DNA of 64,000 nucleotides from Kalmusia sp. IMI 367209. Its lineage: Eukaryota; Ascomycota; Dothideomycetes; Pleosporales; Didymosphaeriaceae. A model generated the notes under the pieces. It worked only from the letters and a program-made list of their open reading frames with translations. It made no database searches and was not told the DNA's origin. The DNA lies in the NCBI GenBank assembly GCA_027946365.1, contig JAPEUQ010000008.1:1426001-1490000 (forward strand). Direction: 5' to 3'. Shown piece by piece: positions 43,564-55,671 of this stretch (its first letter is position 1; every line of letters starts with the position of its first letter). A program made the translations under genes and the position numbers.

Positions 43564-45717
43564 CGAAGCCGGCAGGAGCTGTGGAGACGGGATGGGGCGT
43601 CAAGGCGTTAGGGGGGGACAGCGAGCGTGAGAGCGTGAGGTTGCTTGCGGCTCTTTTCTTTGCCTCTTGGGCTGCTGAGCTCCAGGTGACGAAGCTGCGC
43701 TTTTGCCGAGCAGGGGTCGCACCATCGGCCCGAAGTCGTCCGACGCACTCTCGGCTCGTCCTGCAGCTCTCCCCCTCCTCCCTGGGCGGCTCAGGAACTC
43801 GAGTCTTCAACGGTGCTGCAGTCGCGTTTGTTCCATGTGTCTCCCGCAATCGCGTGCATGTTTCTGCCGCCTTTCCAGAAGGCTGTGCCAGCACGAGGCG
43901 GCCCTGATCTTGGGCGTTTCGACATGACACGGCCGCCGAGGGCCCGACGTGCTGCCGATTCCCAGCGGACGGTGGCGGGCAACGTAGGCTCTCGCCTCAT
44001 TTTGGAAATGGAGGAGCGGCTACTCGTCAGCGGGGCGGGGGACGCGGAAATAACGTTTGAAGTGGTCGACAGACAAGACGACGGTCATGAGCGGTCGCAA
44101 GCGACATGGCCTTCTGGAGCCTCAGGCCAGCGTGTGGGCCAGCACGGATACTCGCGAGCGCACGATACCCCTGCGAGCATCAACGATGTGGGCGTGGCTA
44201 AGAGAGATCCGCACAAGCCGCTCCATCTGTTTCAGGAGTGCCCAGCAAAGGCGAGGGGAGGCTCGGACGCATTCATCTCGAGTGCAGAACGTGACTTTCA
44301 AGCACGGCCGGTCACGCGAGTCGCTCTCGTCTGATGCTCTCGCTGCGAAAGTGCCGAAGGGGCAGCTCCGGATCCGTCGTGGATCTCGTCGTTACAGAAT
44401 GCTTGCCCTTGGTCGTCGCTGGGCGGCAGCGTCGCATAAAGGCAAAAAAGGTCAAGCGAGTCCTGATCGCGTGGGCAGTTCACTCCCAAATGCTAAACTG
44501 CGGGGCAGCGTGCATGAAGCCGACTCTCACACTCCGTCCTACAATGGTACCGTCTCGCCGTGACATTCGCATCGTGCGACCGAAAGGCGAAGGGCTCGAC
44601 GCAGCAGCACGCACGCTGGGCCATGCGATGCTTCCGGCCGCCGCCTCTACTACTACTACTACTACTACTACTACTATTACTACTTTCGCCCGCCGTTGTC
44701 GGTCGATCTGCCACCCCTCGGGACAAGGGATCAGCGCGAGTAATGGGACTGCAGAAAGGCACGACGCACCGCGCGGACCAGGAACGTTTGACGTCGAGCG
44801 GCCTGCAGCCGTTCACAAACGCCTCATTAGCCTATTTCGACCACGGCATGGTGGCACCTCGATGGGTGTCTCGACAGCATCCCCGGGCGCCCGTGTCGTT
44901 GTTGTCTCCACTGCCGATCCTGGCCATCCACCTCAGGCATCCGCATCAATCCCGGGTGCTCTCCTCTACAATCTCTCTCTCTCTCCCCTCGATCTCTCTC
45001 TGCGCGCTCGTCGCCTGGGCGCCTGCCCACCGTCGCCTTCCCTTCACGTCCCTGCGCGGGTCGGCGCTCGTCGCGGCCGCGACGGTTCATTAAAGTTTTG
45101 ACCCTGTTTCGGCACCAGTCACAACTTGGGCCTACGAATCGAGAAGCTGACGGCTGCGAAGAACCTTGTTATTAAAAGTGGTAGACATATAAACTGCCCA
45201 AAACTGGCCCTAACGAGGCCGCCTTCGCCTCCTATTGGCCTGCGCGCTGCTCGTCTGCGCTGGCCTGCTTCAGCGTCCCAGCACGGCGGGCAGGCGTGTC
45301 TTCACCCAGGAACGGCGTCGTGCACCCCCACCTGGCTCCGCTGACTCTGGACTCGTCCCCTGCGAGTGTTCAGGCATTATCGCTTCCTTGCAGGACCAGG
45401 GCTGCCGGCGCATGCGTTCATTGCGCGGGTACACCTGCAGCCTGACAGCTCCCGAAACGGAGCACATCCGTCGCCAGTGGGTTACAGCTTCAAACTAAGC
45501 TCTTTGACCTGTCTTGGGCTCTGTCCTCCACGTGCGTCTCGACGGTACGTATATTTATATACTTTGAGCCTCCATGCCCTCATGTTTCGACCCAATTGCC
45601 CGCTCCTTTCCACCTTGCGCCGCCCTAGTGTTTATCCACTATCTGTTTGCGCCTTCCCTTCTCGTACACACCCCGCCCGCACCTACTCTATTCCATAGCC
45701 GTTCATTATCGTCCACC
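43564..45717. other. GC-rich intergenic region with ACT microsatellite
   Basis: About 2.1 kb between the divergent DUF1279 and small-protein genes. Many long open frames occur on both strands (for example plus 43813-44334 and 44334-45101, minus 43127-43930). They are low-complexity Arg/Ser/Pro/Ala-rich, conflict with each other and carry no motif, so I read them as GC artefacts. The region ends with a pyrimidine-rich leader. Confidence 0.45.
44647..44680. repeat. (CTA)n trinucleotide microsatellite
   Basis: About 34 bp of CTA/ACT units with one interruption (ATTACT), read directly. Confidence 0.95.
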
Positions 45718-45996
45718 ATGGGTGCAGAATATATAGCGGGCATGGGCAGTCTGACCCTCGGACAGGCCGTCCACCTGGCACAGAACTCTCCTTCCGGCGT
45801 CGACCAGCGTCTCGCCGCACATCTGGAGCGGAAGCTCATCGAGGTCCACGCCAAAATAAAAGCCCAACCCAACTCGTACATTTTACCTCCCGACGAGTTC
45901 GCCCTCATCAACTACTACCGCTCACGGTTCGGCGACTCGGACATCATCAAAAACGCAACGAAACGCTTCTGGGACAATCACCGCGGACGAGGCTGA
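45718..45996 (+). CDS. Small conserved-looking protein of unknown function (92 aa)
   Basis: Starts at 45718 in a good context (CCACCATGG) after a pyrimidine-rich leader. The frame reads MGAEYIAGMGSLTLGQAVHL, an amphipathic middle (LERKLIEVHAKIKAQPNSYI) and ends FALINYYRSRFGDSDIIKNA...HRGRG. Composition is balanced and not low complexity, unlike the surrounding frames, and codon use is C-ending as in highly expressed genes here. No signal peptide or membrane segment. I do not recognise the family. Confidence 0.65.
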   Translation: MGAEYIAGMGSLTLGQAVHLAQNSPSGVDQRLAAHLERKLIEVHAKIKAQPNSYILPPDEFALINYYRSRFGDSDIIKNATKRFWDNHRGRG

Positions 45997-46249
45997 CCCA
46001 TCTTGCATGCTTTTCTCTTTGCATATACATTCTTAGCGAGGTTTGCCTTCCCCCAAAAAATTCCCTTTTCTTCCTGCATGTCACCCCATGCTCACAAATC
46101 TCCCCAGTCTATCTATTTTTGCTGCACTCAATTCACTACGCGGCGTCAAGGAACCGCCTTATTGGGAACCATTACAGAGATACCTCAGCACGGCGTCAAC
46201 GGAGTGTGCACAGGCCAGCAGTCCTGCTCGAGCAGACCAAAGGCTCGGA

Positions 46250-48259
46250 ATGCGTGTTAAAAATATGGGCATCACCAGGACCCCGGCGTTGCAGGGTTTT
46301 GGCGAACGGCGATGGCAGGGATGGGGAGGGGAACGAGCATGTCAACATCGAGCGGCACTGCCCTTCATATCTGTCTTCTTAATACTAATGACTCTTTCGC
46401 AACCAATCCTAGCTTCCGTGGCCTCGCTGCAGTCTCATCTGCACCGCGCCGATTCTGCCTTGACTGGTCGTTCGCCGAATGAAACTGCGCCCTTGTTAGA
46501 ATGCCTCCAAGTGTCACCGCCTGTCTTGAGTCCCAAGAAAGGGTGTCAACAAACGTTGATGGTTCACGAGTTCGCCTTTTCATACGGAATCCCGTTCGTA
46601 GGCACCTACACTCCGCCCGAGTGTGACTTTGATAGGATCACGATTAACTTCACCGTCACCTCCGCAGGAAGGCAGTATGATCGTCTTGCCCTTATGTTCT
46701 TCAACGACACCGAGGTCTTCAGAACCTCAACCGCCGAACCAACTCAATCTGGAATCATCTGGACATACGTGAAGGACATGAGCAACTACCTGTCGCTGTT
46801 TAGAGAGCCACAAAAGATCATCTTTGACCTAGGCAATTTAGTCGACGACACGTACACTGGGAAGTGGGAGACGACTTTGACTGCCACTTTCTTCACGGCA
46901 GATGAACCCATAGACGCAGCGGACGTCATCATACCAGTTTCTGCCCGCCAATCGTCTACGGACAAGCCTAGCGGCTTCGTCGTACCTGAAACTAAAGCTA
47001 TCGACACTTTTGCCCTACCCCGGAATATCAAGAAGGCTGTGTTTAGTCTCTCGGCTGTTGGTCAAGCAACTGAAGAGTTCTGGTGGGCCAACGTTCTCTC
47101 CTCCGACACCACAGTCTTTGGTTATGAAACAACGCTCTATGGATTTTCTCCTTTTAGAGAAATTCAGCTGTTCGTTGATGGAACGCTGGCTGGTGTCGCG
47201 TGGCCTTTCCCAGTAATCTTCACCGGAGGTGTGGTTCCAGGTTTCTGGCGCCCGGTGGTCGGTATCGATGCTTTCGACCTTCAAGAAGACGAGATTGACA
47301 TCTCTGCATTTCTTCCGACTCTCTGCGATGGAGAAGAACATACCTTCGAAATCAAGGTTGCAGGGATAAGCGATGATGGAAAAGGCAACGGTCATCTGAC
47401 AGAGACGGTAGGCTCGAATTGGGTAGTAACAGGAAAGGTATTCATTTGGCTGGACTCGGAGGGCAGCATTACGAGTGGCACAGCTGCCAATATTGAAGCC
47501 CCTGAGGCAGTCCTAGGCTTATCCTCGTCAGTTACCAGAGGGACGAACGGGACCGTCGAGACTTTGGAATACTCTGTGAATGCTGCCAGATCTCTGGCGA
47601 TCAGCTCTACGGTCACGACCTCCAAGGGCTCACGAAACGTCACTTGGTCCCAGGATCTAAGCTTCACAATTGATGGTAGGCTTTCAAATGGAGGAAATGA
47701 CCAGAACACGTCGCAAACCACGATAGGCAGAGTGGATTCTTTGGGTAGTTACTCGAGATCCTTCAGTTATCCGCTGCAAGTATCGTCTTCCTACAAAGTC
47801 CTGACGGGCGGGAATTTCACCATAGACGCCACAATGAACCGCGCCAAGAACGTTCAGAAACTAGGCCACCTCGCTTTCCCTACAGAAGCGGACACCTTTG
47901 ATTACACTCGAATTTCTGGTTACCCGTCTTCATTCGCAGGCGCGCGAATCAACAATTGGCAAAATGGCACTGCACACTATCTCGGTGCACCCGCCCTGAA
48001 GAAGTCATTTGGCTCTGGAACGACTGAACAAATCTATTCGTTATATGGCATCGCCACTGCGGAGGCTAGTGGCACCAGTCTGTACCGCCGTCATGTCCTA
48101 GCGACAAATGATTCTATCGTATACGACTCTGAAAGTGTTGGGAGCGATAGCTTTGTTACTCAATATAGCTCACCTACTCCGCAACAGGCAGGCAAGCAGA
48201 CATATGCGAAGGTTGGAATCAAAGCAACGCTTGGACGAGGCCCACAGCAAGAGAAATAA
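46250..48259 (+). CDS. Peptide-N4-(N-acetyl-beta-glucosaminyl)asparagine amidase A (PNGase A) family protein
   Basis: A single long exon. PNGase A enzymes remove N-glycans from glycopeptides, and the fungal members are secreted. A hydrophobic leader (LPFISVFLILMTLSQPILA) follows a basic N-terminus. It is then diagnostic: ECLQVSPPVLSP, FAFSYGIPFVGTYTPPECDF, NFTVTSAGRQYDRLALMFFN, TEVFRTSTAEPTQSGIIWTY, KDMSNYLSLFREPQKIIFDL, and later GVVPGFWRPVVGIDAFDL and DGEEHTFEIKV. Many N-glycosylation sites are present. The exact start is uncertain: the frame is open from 46043, and ATGs at 46250 and 46265 fit better with a signal sequence. Stop at 48259. Confidence 0.9.
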   Translation: MRVKNMGITRTPALQGFGERRWQGWGGERACQHRAALPFISVFLILMTLSQPILASVASLQSHLHRADSALTGRSPNETAPLLECLQVSPPVLSPKKGCQQTLMVHEFAFSYGIPFVGTYTPPECDFDRITINFTVTSAGRQYDRLALMFFNDTEVFRTSTAEPTQSGIIWTYVKDMSNYLSLFREPQKIIFDLGNLVDDTYTGKWETTLTATFFTADEPIDAADVIIPVSARQSSTDKPSGFVVPETKAIDTFALPRNIKKAVFSLSAVGQATEEFWWANVLSSDTTVFGYETTLYGFSPFREIQLFVDGTLAGVAWPFPVIFTGGVVPGFWRPVVGIDAFDLQEDEIDISAFLPTLCDGEEHTFEIKVAGISDDGKGNGHLTETVGSNWVVTGKVFIWLDSEGSITSGTAANIEAPEAVLGLSSSVTRGTNGTVETLEYSVNAARSLAISSTVTTSKGSRNVTWSQDLSFTIDGRLSNGGNDQNTSQTTIGRVDSLGSYSRSFSYPLQVSSSYKVLTGGNFTIDATMNRAKNVQKLGHLAFPTEADTFDYTRISGYPSSFAGARINNWQNGTAHYLGAPALKKSFGSGTTEQIYSLYGIATAEASGTSLYRRHVLATNDSIVYDSESVGSDSFVTQYSSPTPQQAGKQTYAKVGIKATLGRGPQQEK

Positions 48260-51200
48260 GAGCATGGATGAGGAATACATTGGGAGTCTCCACCTACGAC
48301 GGCGCCTGATCAAATCTTTAGCCATATGCCGTGTTCCGTTGTCGACATTTGGAAAATCAATTCTGTTGTCGCTTGCGGCGCGTCGCAGGATCGCGCCTCT
48401 CGACCGATTATTCAATGGTTTCACATCAGTAAATTTAGTCAACGCATATCACTATTTCAAATGATGTATCCCGACTTCCATGTCACTTCATATCCGTCTC
48501 CTTCTCGGCTTTCCCTATCTGTATGTACAACGGCTTGCTTCGTTACCACTGGTGACACAGCGTCTTCAATCAATCCTTCGTCGGTAGCCACAGGCCGCTT
48601 GCATATGCTGTTCCTAAACCGATAGCGCAGAATTGACCTAGCGAACTGGCTTTCTACGTCAGCTCGCGCCGGTAGATTACGACGATTACCATGCCCTTGC
48701 GAATGTGCCTGGCTCTCAGGTCATGCGCCCACAAAGGTTGCTCTGTCAGTCCGCTGCCCCGCGCTATATTACCATTGCTAACATGATGTATGCTAGCATC
48801 ATGACGCTCGTCAGCCGTAACCGACGGCCTGCTATCTGCGCCACTGGGCATTATCCGCCCTGGCCGCCGCCACAACGAGCACGGAGGCTGTCCAAACCTG
48901 CACGAACACCCCACGCTCAGTGATCTCAAGACTTGACACCCCGCCATTGCCCACATACAAGCCCCTTGGACGCATTGATCACTCCGCGCATATTGCCAAG
49001 CCACACAGAACGTGTCTACAAACTAAGATGCCGGGCATAACACAGTCTGTCAGGCAGAGTTGGTTGTATATTTTTAATTGAACGACTAGGTGGCTCTTCT
49101 GTCAATCCATCGGTCAATGACATGATTCATAGTTTCGCTCACAGAAGAATGTGCTCACACCCAGGGCTGGGAACACTGGGGCTGAATTGCCATAGATTTC
49201 TGGTGCAAGCTACAGCTTCACTTGGACGGCAACCGTGACCCCACCATCGAACTTCAAGCTTGATCTGTCGCCATTACGTTTGTCAGCGTTTCCCTTATTC
49301 CCCGACCCGAGTTGAACTACACGCCCATCACCATTACACATCAACGGAGATCCGCCAAGTATGGTGCCACTTGTTTCCTATCATGTACGGCAGCTACGAT
49401 AATGGACACATTAAACTGTGGACCCAGGCAAGGTCACATTATTGAATAGTGGGGCACTGACTGCGAGCTGCCAACGCACGCTGCCTCCAATTACGAGCCG
49501 CAGCTGCTCAAGCTCAGCCGCGTCAGTATACTTTTTTGAGCTTGGATGTGGGCGCAGCTTGTGTCACCTCTCAGGGTTCTTGAAGCTTTATGCTCGACTT
49601 CATTGGACTACACACTAGAAAAATAACCAGACTACTCTATCACAGGTCGGACACGGCTCGAGCTAGAGTTGTCCTACCTGTCCGTCAGGTTGAATTGGGC
49701 ATGATTTAACGATTGACTCTCGTGACGAAAAGCAAATGGAGCGACTGGGCATACTCTCGGTTCCACGACCTCTCGTATACAAAGTTTGAATGGACACACC
49801 ACAGGTCGCTACGAGCAATGAAAGACTGCGGGCAGCAACGGGGAAGTGTCCCGCCAAAAGCAAAACAGAACCTTCGCCGAAGGCACGACAGGATGTCGCA
49901 CTCTGTGAGCTGTCATATTCCGGGCGGGCGGTGCGGGGAAAGACGGTCATGTCAAAAATTGCTATCAGCCTTGCACAGCATACCATTCGATAGAACCATC
50001 GCATATGGCCGCACCTAGCCGACGCCAGCACCTTGTCTTCTCTCGTCTTTTGTTCAACAGTCCACCTTTGTCGACCCGGATCTGAGTGCGGGTGGGATGG
50101 GCGAGCATGCATGCTGCAATGACTCGTGGCGTACTCAGCGATCATGCGCATCAACGTTTCGCAGCCCTTGTCCCTGTCATCTTCCTAGCAATAATCGCGA
50201 ACATGGTGTGCCACCGCGCTGCGACCTGCAAACCAAAATCACCGCGCTGCATCGCTAGTCTGCCACATCGAAAGCCTCGCGGAGAAATCCCGGAGCGTTG
50301 ATGTCCATCACGATGATCGCTACCAAGCAATTATCACTGATGGACCCATCATTCTGTCACACTCAATTGATATTCTCATACATCGCTATGCGCGCTTGCA
50401 CACACGTGGCAGCGGCGAGTCATGGCTAGGGTGTAGAGGAAAACGTTTTGCCTGCAAACGGCGTTCGCAGCGAAAGGGACTTGGATGTGACGGGCCGTGC
50501 CATTGATACACGCGAGTCGTGTAACCCATTTACGGCTCGTAGATCATGCGCCTCTAAAACACCCACAAAACATTCTCATCGACCCTGCCATTTCGGAAAA
50601 ACCTTCGCATCCTGCGACCTCTTGTACAACATGTTGTAGTACATCTCCCACGTTAGGATAGGGTTGGCTTGCTGGCTCTTGGATTTTCCTTTGGGTGTCA
50701 GATATAAGCAGTCGCGTAAGCACCAAATGCTGGAGTGTCTGAAAGTAAGAGCTGTGAAAGATTTGGTTGGTGGCGTAATAGGATGGCTGCCACCTGCGTT
50801 ATCGCTACCGATGAAGAAGATATCTCGTCTTCAACTTCATCCTTTCGCTTTCGCACGAACCTGATCGGTGAGGCTGCCAGACTTCAGTCTCAAACTACAA
50901 GCTCTATTGATATACGCCTCGACGAGAATGGCAGTCCTCAGCGCATCCTCTGGACTTCATCGGAACGGGAACTCATCCCGAGCTTGTGTAGCGAGCTGTG
51001 TACAAAAGGCAAGATGCCGATTCCCCGCTGTGGTGCACAGGACATCCCAGGACATCCCGGCCTGTTGATGGCATGACGTGAAGCGCGCACCCGGGGCCCC
51101 GGGCATTCTATCAAAAGAAATCTCGCAGATGCTGTGCGGGCAGGATGCACCATCAGGGCGACAAGGCAACAAGGCGACAAGACGATATTGGTGGGTTCGG

Positions 51201-52622
51201 ACTAACCCGACGGACCTTCTATATCCAGGAGTGCGAGCGGTTACACGCCTCCTCGCAAATGCGTTGACTCATTGCCGTGCATTCCAAGTCAATGTGGCAG
51301 GAGTTGAGAGGTTATATGTGTGCTGCTATCACAGCCCTCCGTGGACCTTCAGAACAGGTGACCATTGCTCTTACCTCTCTGGGTGAGTAGGCGTTCCTGC
51401 ACGCGCCTTGATTGCAAGGGACGAGGATCACACTGATCCTCCAGGTCTCCCTCTTGTCGGAGGATTTACAATCGACGGAACATTTTTTCTTTCATGCGTG
51501 TGCGCCGAGCGGTGCGTGTCACAGTTCGTATTCGCGCATTATGCCTGCACTGTGAAAGTTTATTGCTGGGGCGAAAGGTTCCTTGCACTCGGTGTTTGCT
51601 CTTTTGCATGCAGAGGTTCAGAACGACGGCTCGCGAAGTTTACGCCCTTGGGTGGCTTGGTCTAGAGCCTTGGAGCTGGTCATCACGATACCCTGATGAT
51701 CCCAGCAACCAGCTCCCAACTAAATTTTCATGTGATTCATGGATTCACAGCATCCGTGTATAGCCCATGCGCTTCCAAGTTTTCACTTCAAGATAGGTGT
51801 TACCCTTACTACTGGCCATTCGCTTACTTTTCGGAGTGCCCGTATTCCCCCTTTCGACGCATCACGTGGGTATATGTGTCCGAGTGGAGTTGCAGACAAT
51901 TAAGAGTAGAGAGGACTTATCAAAGACGCTGCATGTCATGGAGACACTCGACGCGCATTAACGAACACAGGAGATGAAATTAAGCTGTAGTTGGTAGTCG
52001 TGGCAAGCATTAATCAAGTGGCCCACTATGCAATCATGATATACTACGAAACTAGGATAAGTGAATGGGTTAGCCGGCGAAAGTGAATTCAACAATATGT
52101 GGAGTAAATATGTTTTCATGGCTTTGCTATGGCCATTGTGAAAAGAAAAGTGAGCAGCTTACTTTTAACGAGTAGCCCCCAATGTTATTGCCTAGGTATA
52201 TTTCTTTCCACGTGCACGCGACGCTGTGCGCCCATAACACGCGGGGCGGCTGTCGTCATTTCCGCACCCCGCCATTGCAAGCATCCTGGAAACTTTGTGC
52301 AGCAAAAACATCAGTGAAAGAAGAATGCATCCATCATCTACACAACAATGCGCCTCTCTCCTGTGGAAAGCTCAAGAGATCTTCAGGCTCGTGCCGCCGC
52401 CACCTACTCCATCGGGTTTAAACCACCCCGGAAAACTCGAGGCGAGGTTGGACCTCTACGCGCCTACTCGTCACTTCGCAGCGCCGCTATCACTAAAATC
52501 TACAAGGCGCAATTGAGTCATCCTCAGGCCTCAAGGCGAACTGCAGTTGCCCCTCCGTACTGCGCAGTCCGATTCTTTTCTTCACATCTTCACCAGGCTG
52601 CGGGCTTCTTCAATGCATAGCC
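48260..52622. other. 4.3-kb region with no recognised gene
   Basis: Unusually long for this window. Only frames below about 165 codons are present and none shows a family motif. A plus-strand frame at 50735-51076 has a moderately protein-like stretch (TDEEDISSSTSSFRF, RLDENGSPQRILWTSSERE) that might be an exon of an unidentified gene. Short tandem repeats are visible (GACATCCC at about 51042-51060; GCGACAAG/GCAACAAG at about 51158-51184). Confidence 0.4.
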
Positions 52623-54328
52623 ATGAGTGTGCCGCCCCCCAAGGCTCCTATCGACGACAGCCGCAATGGTAAATCCGCAGACTCGGCTTCCGAGCTCGAG
52701 CATGAGGTATCTGTTAAATCCGGGGCAAAGCCGGATGATACCTTGAGTGTCACTTTTACCGGAGGCATTCGCGCGCCTTCTCCAAATCCTTCGCTGTTGT
52801 CGGTCGAGGATGCAGGCCGTCTAGGACGTAGTGCAGAGTACCTAAGAGTGCCCGATGGGCGGAGGCGTGCGTCGAGGTCGCCTGCGCCGCCGCCAAAGAC
52901 CCTGAAAGAGAGGATCAGGGTGTTTTGGACGGCGAACCTTGGGCTTCTACTTGTGCTGGTCTCGCAACTCTTCGGCACGCTTATGAATGTTACGACACGC
53001 ATGCTGGAGATCGAAGGGAATAATGGCAAGGGATATCATCCTTTTCAGATTCTGTTCGCCAGGATGAGTATTACGGTTGTTTGCTCGACTTGGTACATGT
53101 GGTATGCGAAGACGAAGGACTTTCCCTTTGGAGTGAGGGAAGTGAGGTGGTTGTTGGTGGCGAGAGGGCTCTTTGGCTTCTTTGGAGTGTTCGGCATGTA
53201 CTGTAAGTGCTCGTCTGTTTCTTTGCTTCGAACAACTTGAGAACCACTCAATGCGTTAGGCTCCCAAAGTCTTTAGTCATTTGTACCAGCACCGCATGCT
53301 ATAGCAGCGTGTACACTCGTGGGTAGAGGCCTACAGTACTTGCTCTCAATACTCCCCATTGTCTCCAGTCTGAACTGTCCCAGATTCCCTGCTCTATCTC
53401 CCGTTAGCCGACGCGACCGTCATAACCTTCCTCGCTCCTTCGTTAGCTTGCTGGGCATGCTCCTACCTCATCAACGAGCCCTTCACTCGTATGGAGCAGA
53501 TCGCAGCCTACGTGTCCCTCTTCGGTGTCATCCTCATCGCACGCCCTGTCTCCCTCTTCACGTCCCTCTCCCACAATTCAGACACCGTACCCTCTGCCAG
53601 CGGCGATTCAGACATGGGACCTATTCTTACAAACACCACTACCCCTACGAATTCCACCGCCGGCACTGGCCACCGCTTGGCCTCGTCCTACGACAGCGTC
53701 ACACCCGCACAACGCGCAGCCGCAGTCGGCATCGCCATGCTGGGCGTCATCGGAGCAGCAGGCGCCTACACGACGATCCGCTGGATCGGGAAGCGCGCGC
53801 ATCCCCTCATATCCGTCAACTACTTCGCTACGTGGTGCACGCTCGTAAGCACCGTCATGATGTTCGTTCTCCCGGACATTGGCTTTCTCCTCCCACAAAG
53901 CCTCGTCGATTTTGCCTATCTCATTTTCCTCGGCCTGTGCGGCTTCATCATGGTACGTGTCCCTTCCCCTTTCCCCGACGACCTATCATTCTAATCATTG
54001 TCGGAAACAGCAATTCCTCCTCGCCGCGGGCCTGCAATACGAGAAATCCAGCCGCGCGACTAACATGGTGTACGTGCAGATGCTGTTTGCGCTAACGTTT
54101 GACAAACTGGTATTTGGCACTACGCCGAGCGCGCTGAGCATTGTAGGAAGTTCGCTGATCCTAGGGAGCGCCATCTATGTGGCCACGCACAAGACGGACG
54201 GGAAGAAGGACGATGGGAGGAGGGAAAGGGGCGACGGCGAAGAGGAGAGGGGGTTGATGGAGACGGAAGCCGAGGGCGAGAGGCCGTATGATAATGATAA
54301 TGAGATCCAGATGAGGACGTTGAGATGA
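52623..54328 (+). CDS. EamA/DUF6-family drug/metabolite transporter (SLC35G-like)
   Basis: Predicted 488 aa from three exons (52623-53202, 53384-53952, 54011-54328; introns 181 and 58 nt). Phases agree. A disordered Ser/Pro-rich cytosolic N-terminus (about 95 residues) precedes about ten membrane segments in two EamA repeats. The first includes LGLLLVLVSQLFGTLMNVTT, FQILFARMSITVVC and PLADATVITFLAPSLACW, and the second AAAVGIAMLGVIGAAGAYTT, VNYFATWCTLVST and NMVYVQMLFALTFDKLVFG. The tail is acidic/basic. EamA proteins move small metabolites or nucleotide-sugars; the substrate is unknown. The first intron is long for this genome but no extra exon is needed. The gene converges with the SDR gene. 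Confidence 0.9.
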
Positions 54329-54713
54329 GGCGCGCGCACGCGCGAGCGGGATTGATTGGGCGCATCGGGTGCGTTGGGACGCATGTGCATGGGCATTGCA
54401 TCTGCATGAAAAGCATTTAGAATGGGATATACTTGCATGGGTTTTGCATTCGCGGGTTTGATAGTCGGGAACGTAGCATATCCAAACACTGGCCCCTGTT
54501 CTCTAGACAGCTCTTCGTTGGTATCATACGTCCCGGGATAACCCAGTCCACAGCGTGTCTGTGTGGATTTTTGAGTTTGGTGATTTACTTTGAGATATCT
54601 CACATGATTGTGGAAGCGCAAGCCGATCGAAAACCGTAATTTCCAATGTATCACCCCAAGACGCGTAGTAAGATAGCTATCAAGGACTAGAGTATGCGAG
54701 CGACATGCGTGCA
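54329..54713. other. Convergent 3' intergenic region
   Basis: About 385 bp between two convergent genes, no coding signal recognised. Confidence 0.4.
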
Positions 54714-55671
54714 TTAGAAGCTAAACTTCATACCTCCGTTTGCACAGATGACACTGCCTGTTGTCCACGCCGCTTCCGGCAAGCAGAGCATACCCACTAC
54801 ACCTGCAACCTCGTCGCTATAACCTGGTCTGCCACCCACGCTCACGTAGTAGTCGTACTGGTCCTCTGGATCGATGCCTTTCCTAGGGGTAGCCAAGGGC
54901 GTGTTCTGTAGGAACGGCCTGTTGTAGTCAACAAACTGCTGGTCGGTAGTCCCATACATGTCGGTGGCAACAGGTCCAGGGTTAATCGCGTTGACGGTTG
55001 CGCGTTCGGCAAGCTCGCGAGACCATGTCCGTGTCATGGCCTCCAGCGCAGCTTTGGTGCCGCCATAGACACTCTGGCTTATGTACCCAAGAGAAGAACT
55101 GACGGACGAAAGGTTGACGATGCGGCCGGAGCGGTCGGTAGGAAGGTATGGCAGAGCCGCCTGCAGGAGGAAGAGAGGTCCTCGCACGTTTATGTTATAT
55201 TGTCGCGCAAAATCCTCAGCATTGACCTTATCGATGGTGTTGTTACCCGCCACGCCAGCGTTGTTGATGATTATGTCGAGTTGGAATTTGCCAGTCTTAG
55301 GATGTTGGAAATTATTCTTCGCGACCTCTACCACGTGCTTCGGTCCAGTCTCAGAGCCCATGTTGGCTTGCACGATGACTGCCCGGATGCCATGCTGAGA
55401 TTGCAACTCTTCGGCGAGCTCTTCGGTGATCTTCTCCGAGGAATCCGAGGTGTAGTTGAGAACGAGATTGCAGCCTTTGCTGGCGAGATTGCGCGCAATG
55501 CCGGCACCAATTCCTGTATCAATGGTAAGTGCAGCTGTCACCGACCGGTGATGCCGGTAACTTACCTCTGCTTGCACCAGTCACAATACCGACACGCCCT
55601 TCCAAAGCGCGTGAGCCCGAACCACTGCTCAGGTTGGTCGAGTAAGTCCGCGAATGCTCGGGTCTAGACAT
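54714..55671 (-). CDS. Short-chain dehydrogenase/reductase (classical SDR)
   Basis: Predicted 301-aa NAD(P)(H)-dependent oxidoreductase from two exons (55566-55671 and 54714-55513, intron 52 nt). The intron splits the cofactor-binding glycine motif TGASRGIGAGIA, which is rebuilt in frame. Other signatures are IIINNAGVAGNN (NNAG), IVNLSSVSSSLG (catalytic Ser), SVYGGTKAALEAM (YxxxK) and NAINPGPVATDMYG. The C-terminus TTGSVICANGGMKFSF fits the family. The substrate is unknown. About 25 residues precede the Rossmann fold. The start at 55671 is the first ATG in frame. Confidence 0.92.

Noticed and set aside
43127..45101. Several long plus and minus open frames in GC-rich DNA
   Set aside because: They are low-complexity Arg/Ser/Pro/Ala-rich, overlap each other on both strands and lack motifs. 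Their length is explained by GC content.
46043..46249. Upstream extension of the PNGase A frame
   Set aside because: The extra 69 residues have no signal or domain and start inside the 3' region of the small gene. ATGs at 46250 or 46265 sit closer to the signal sequence.
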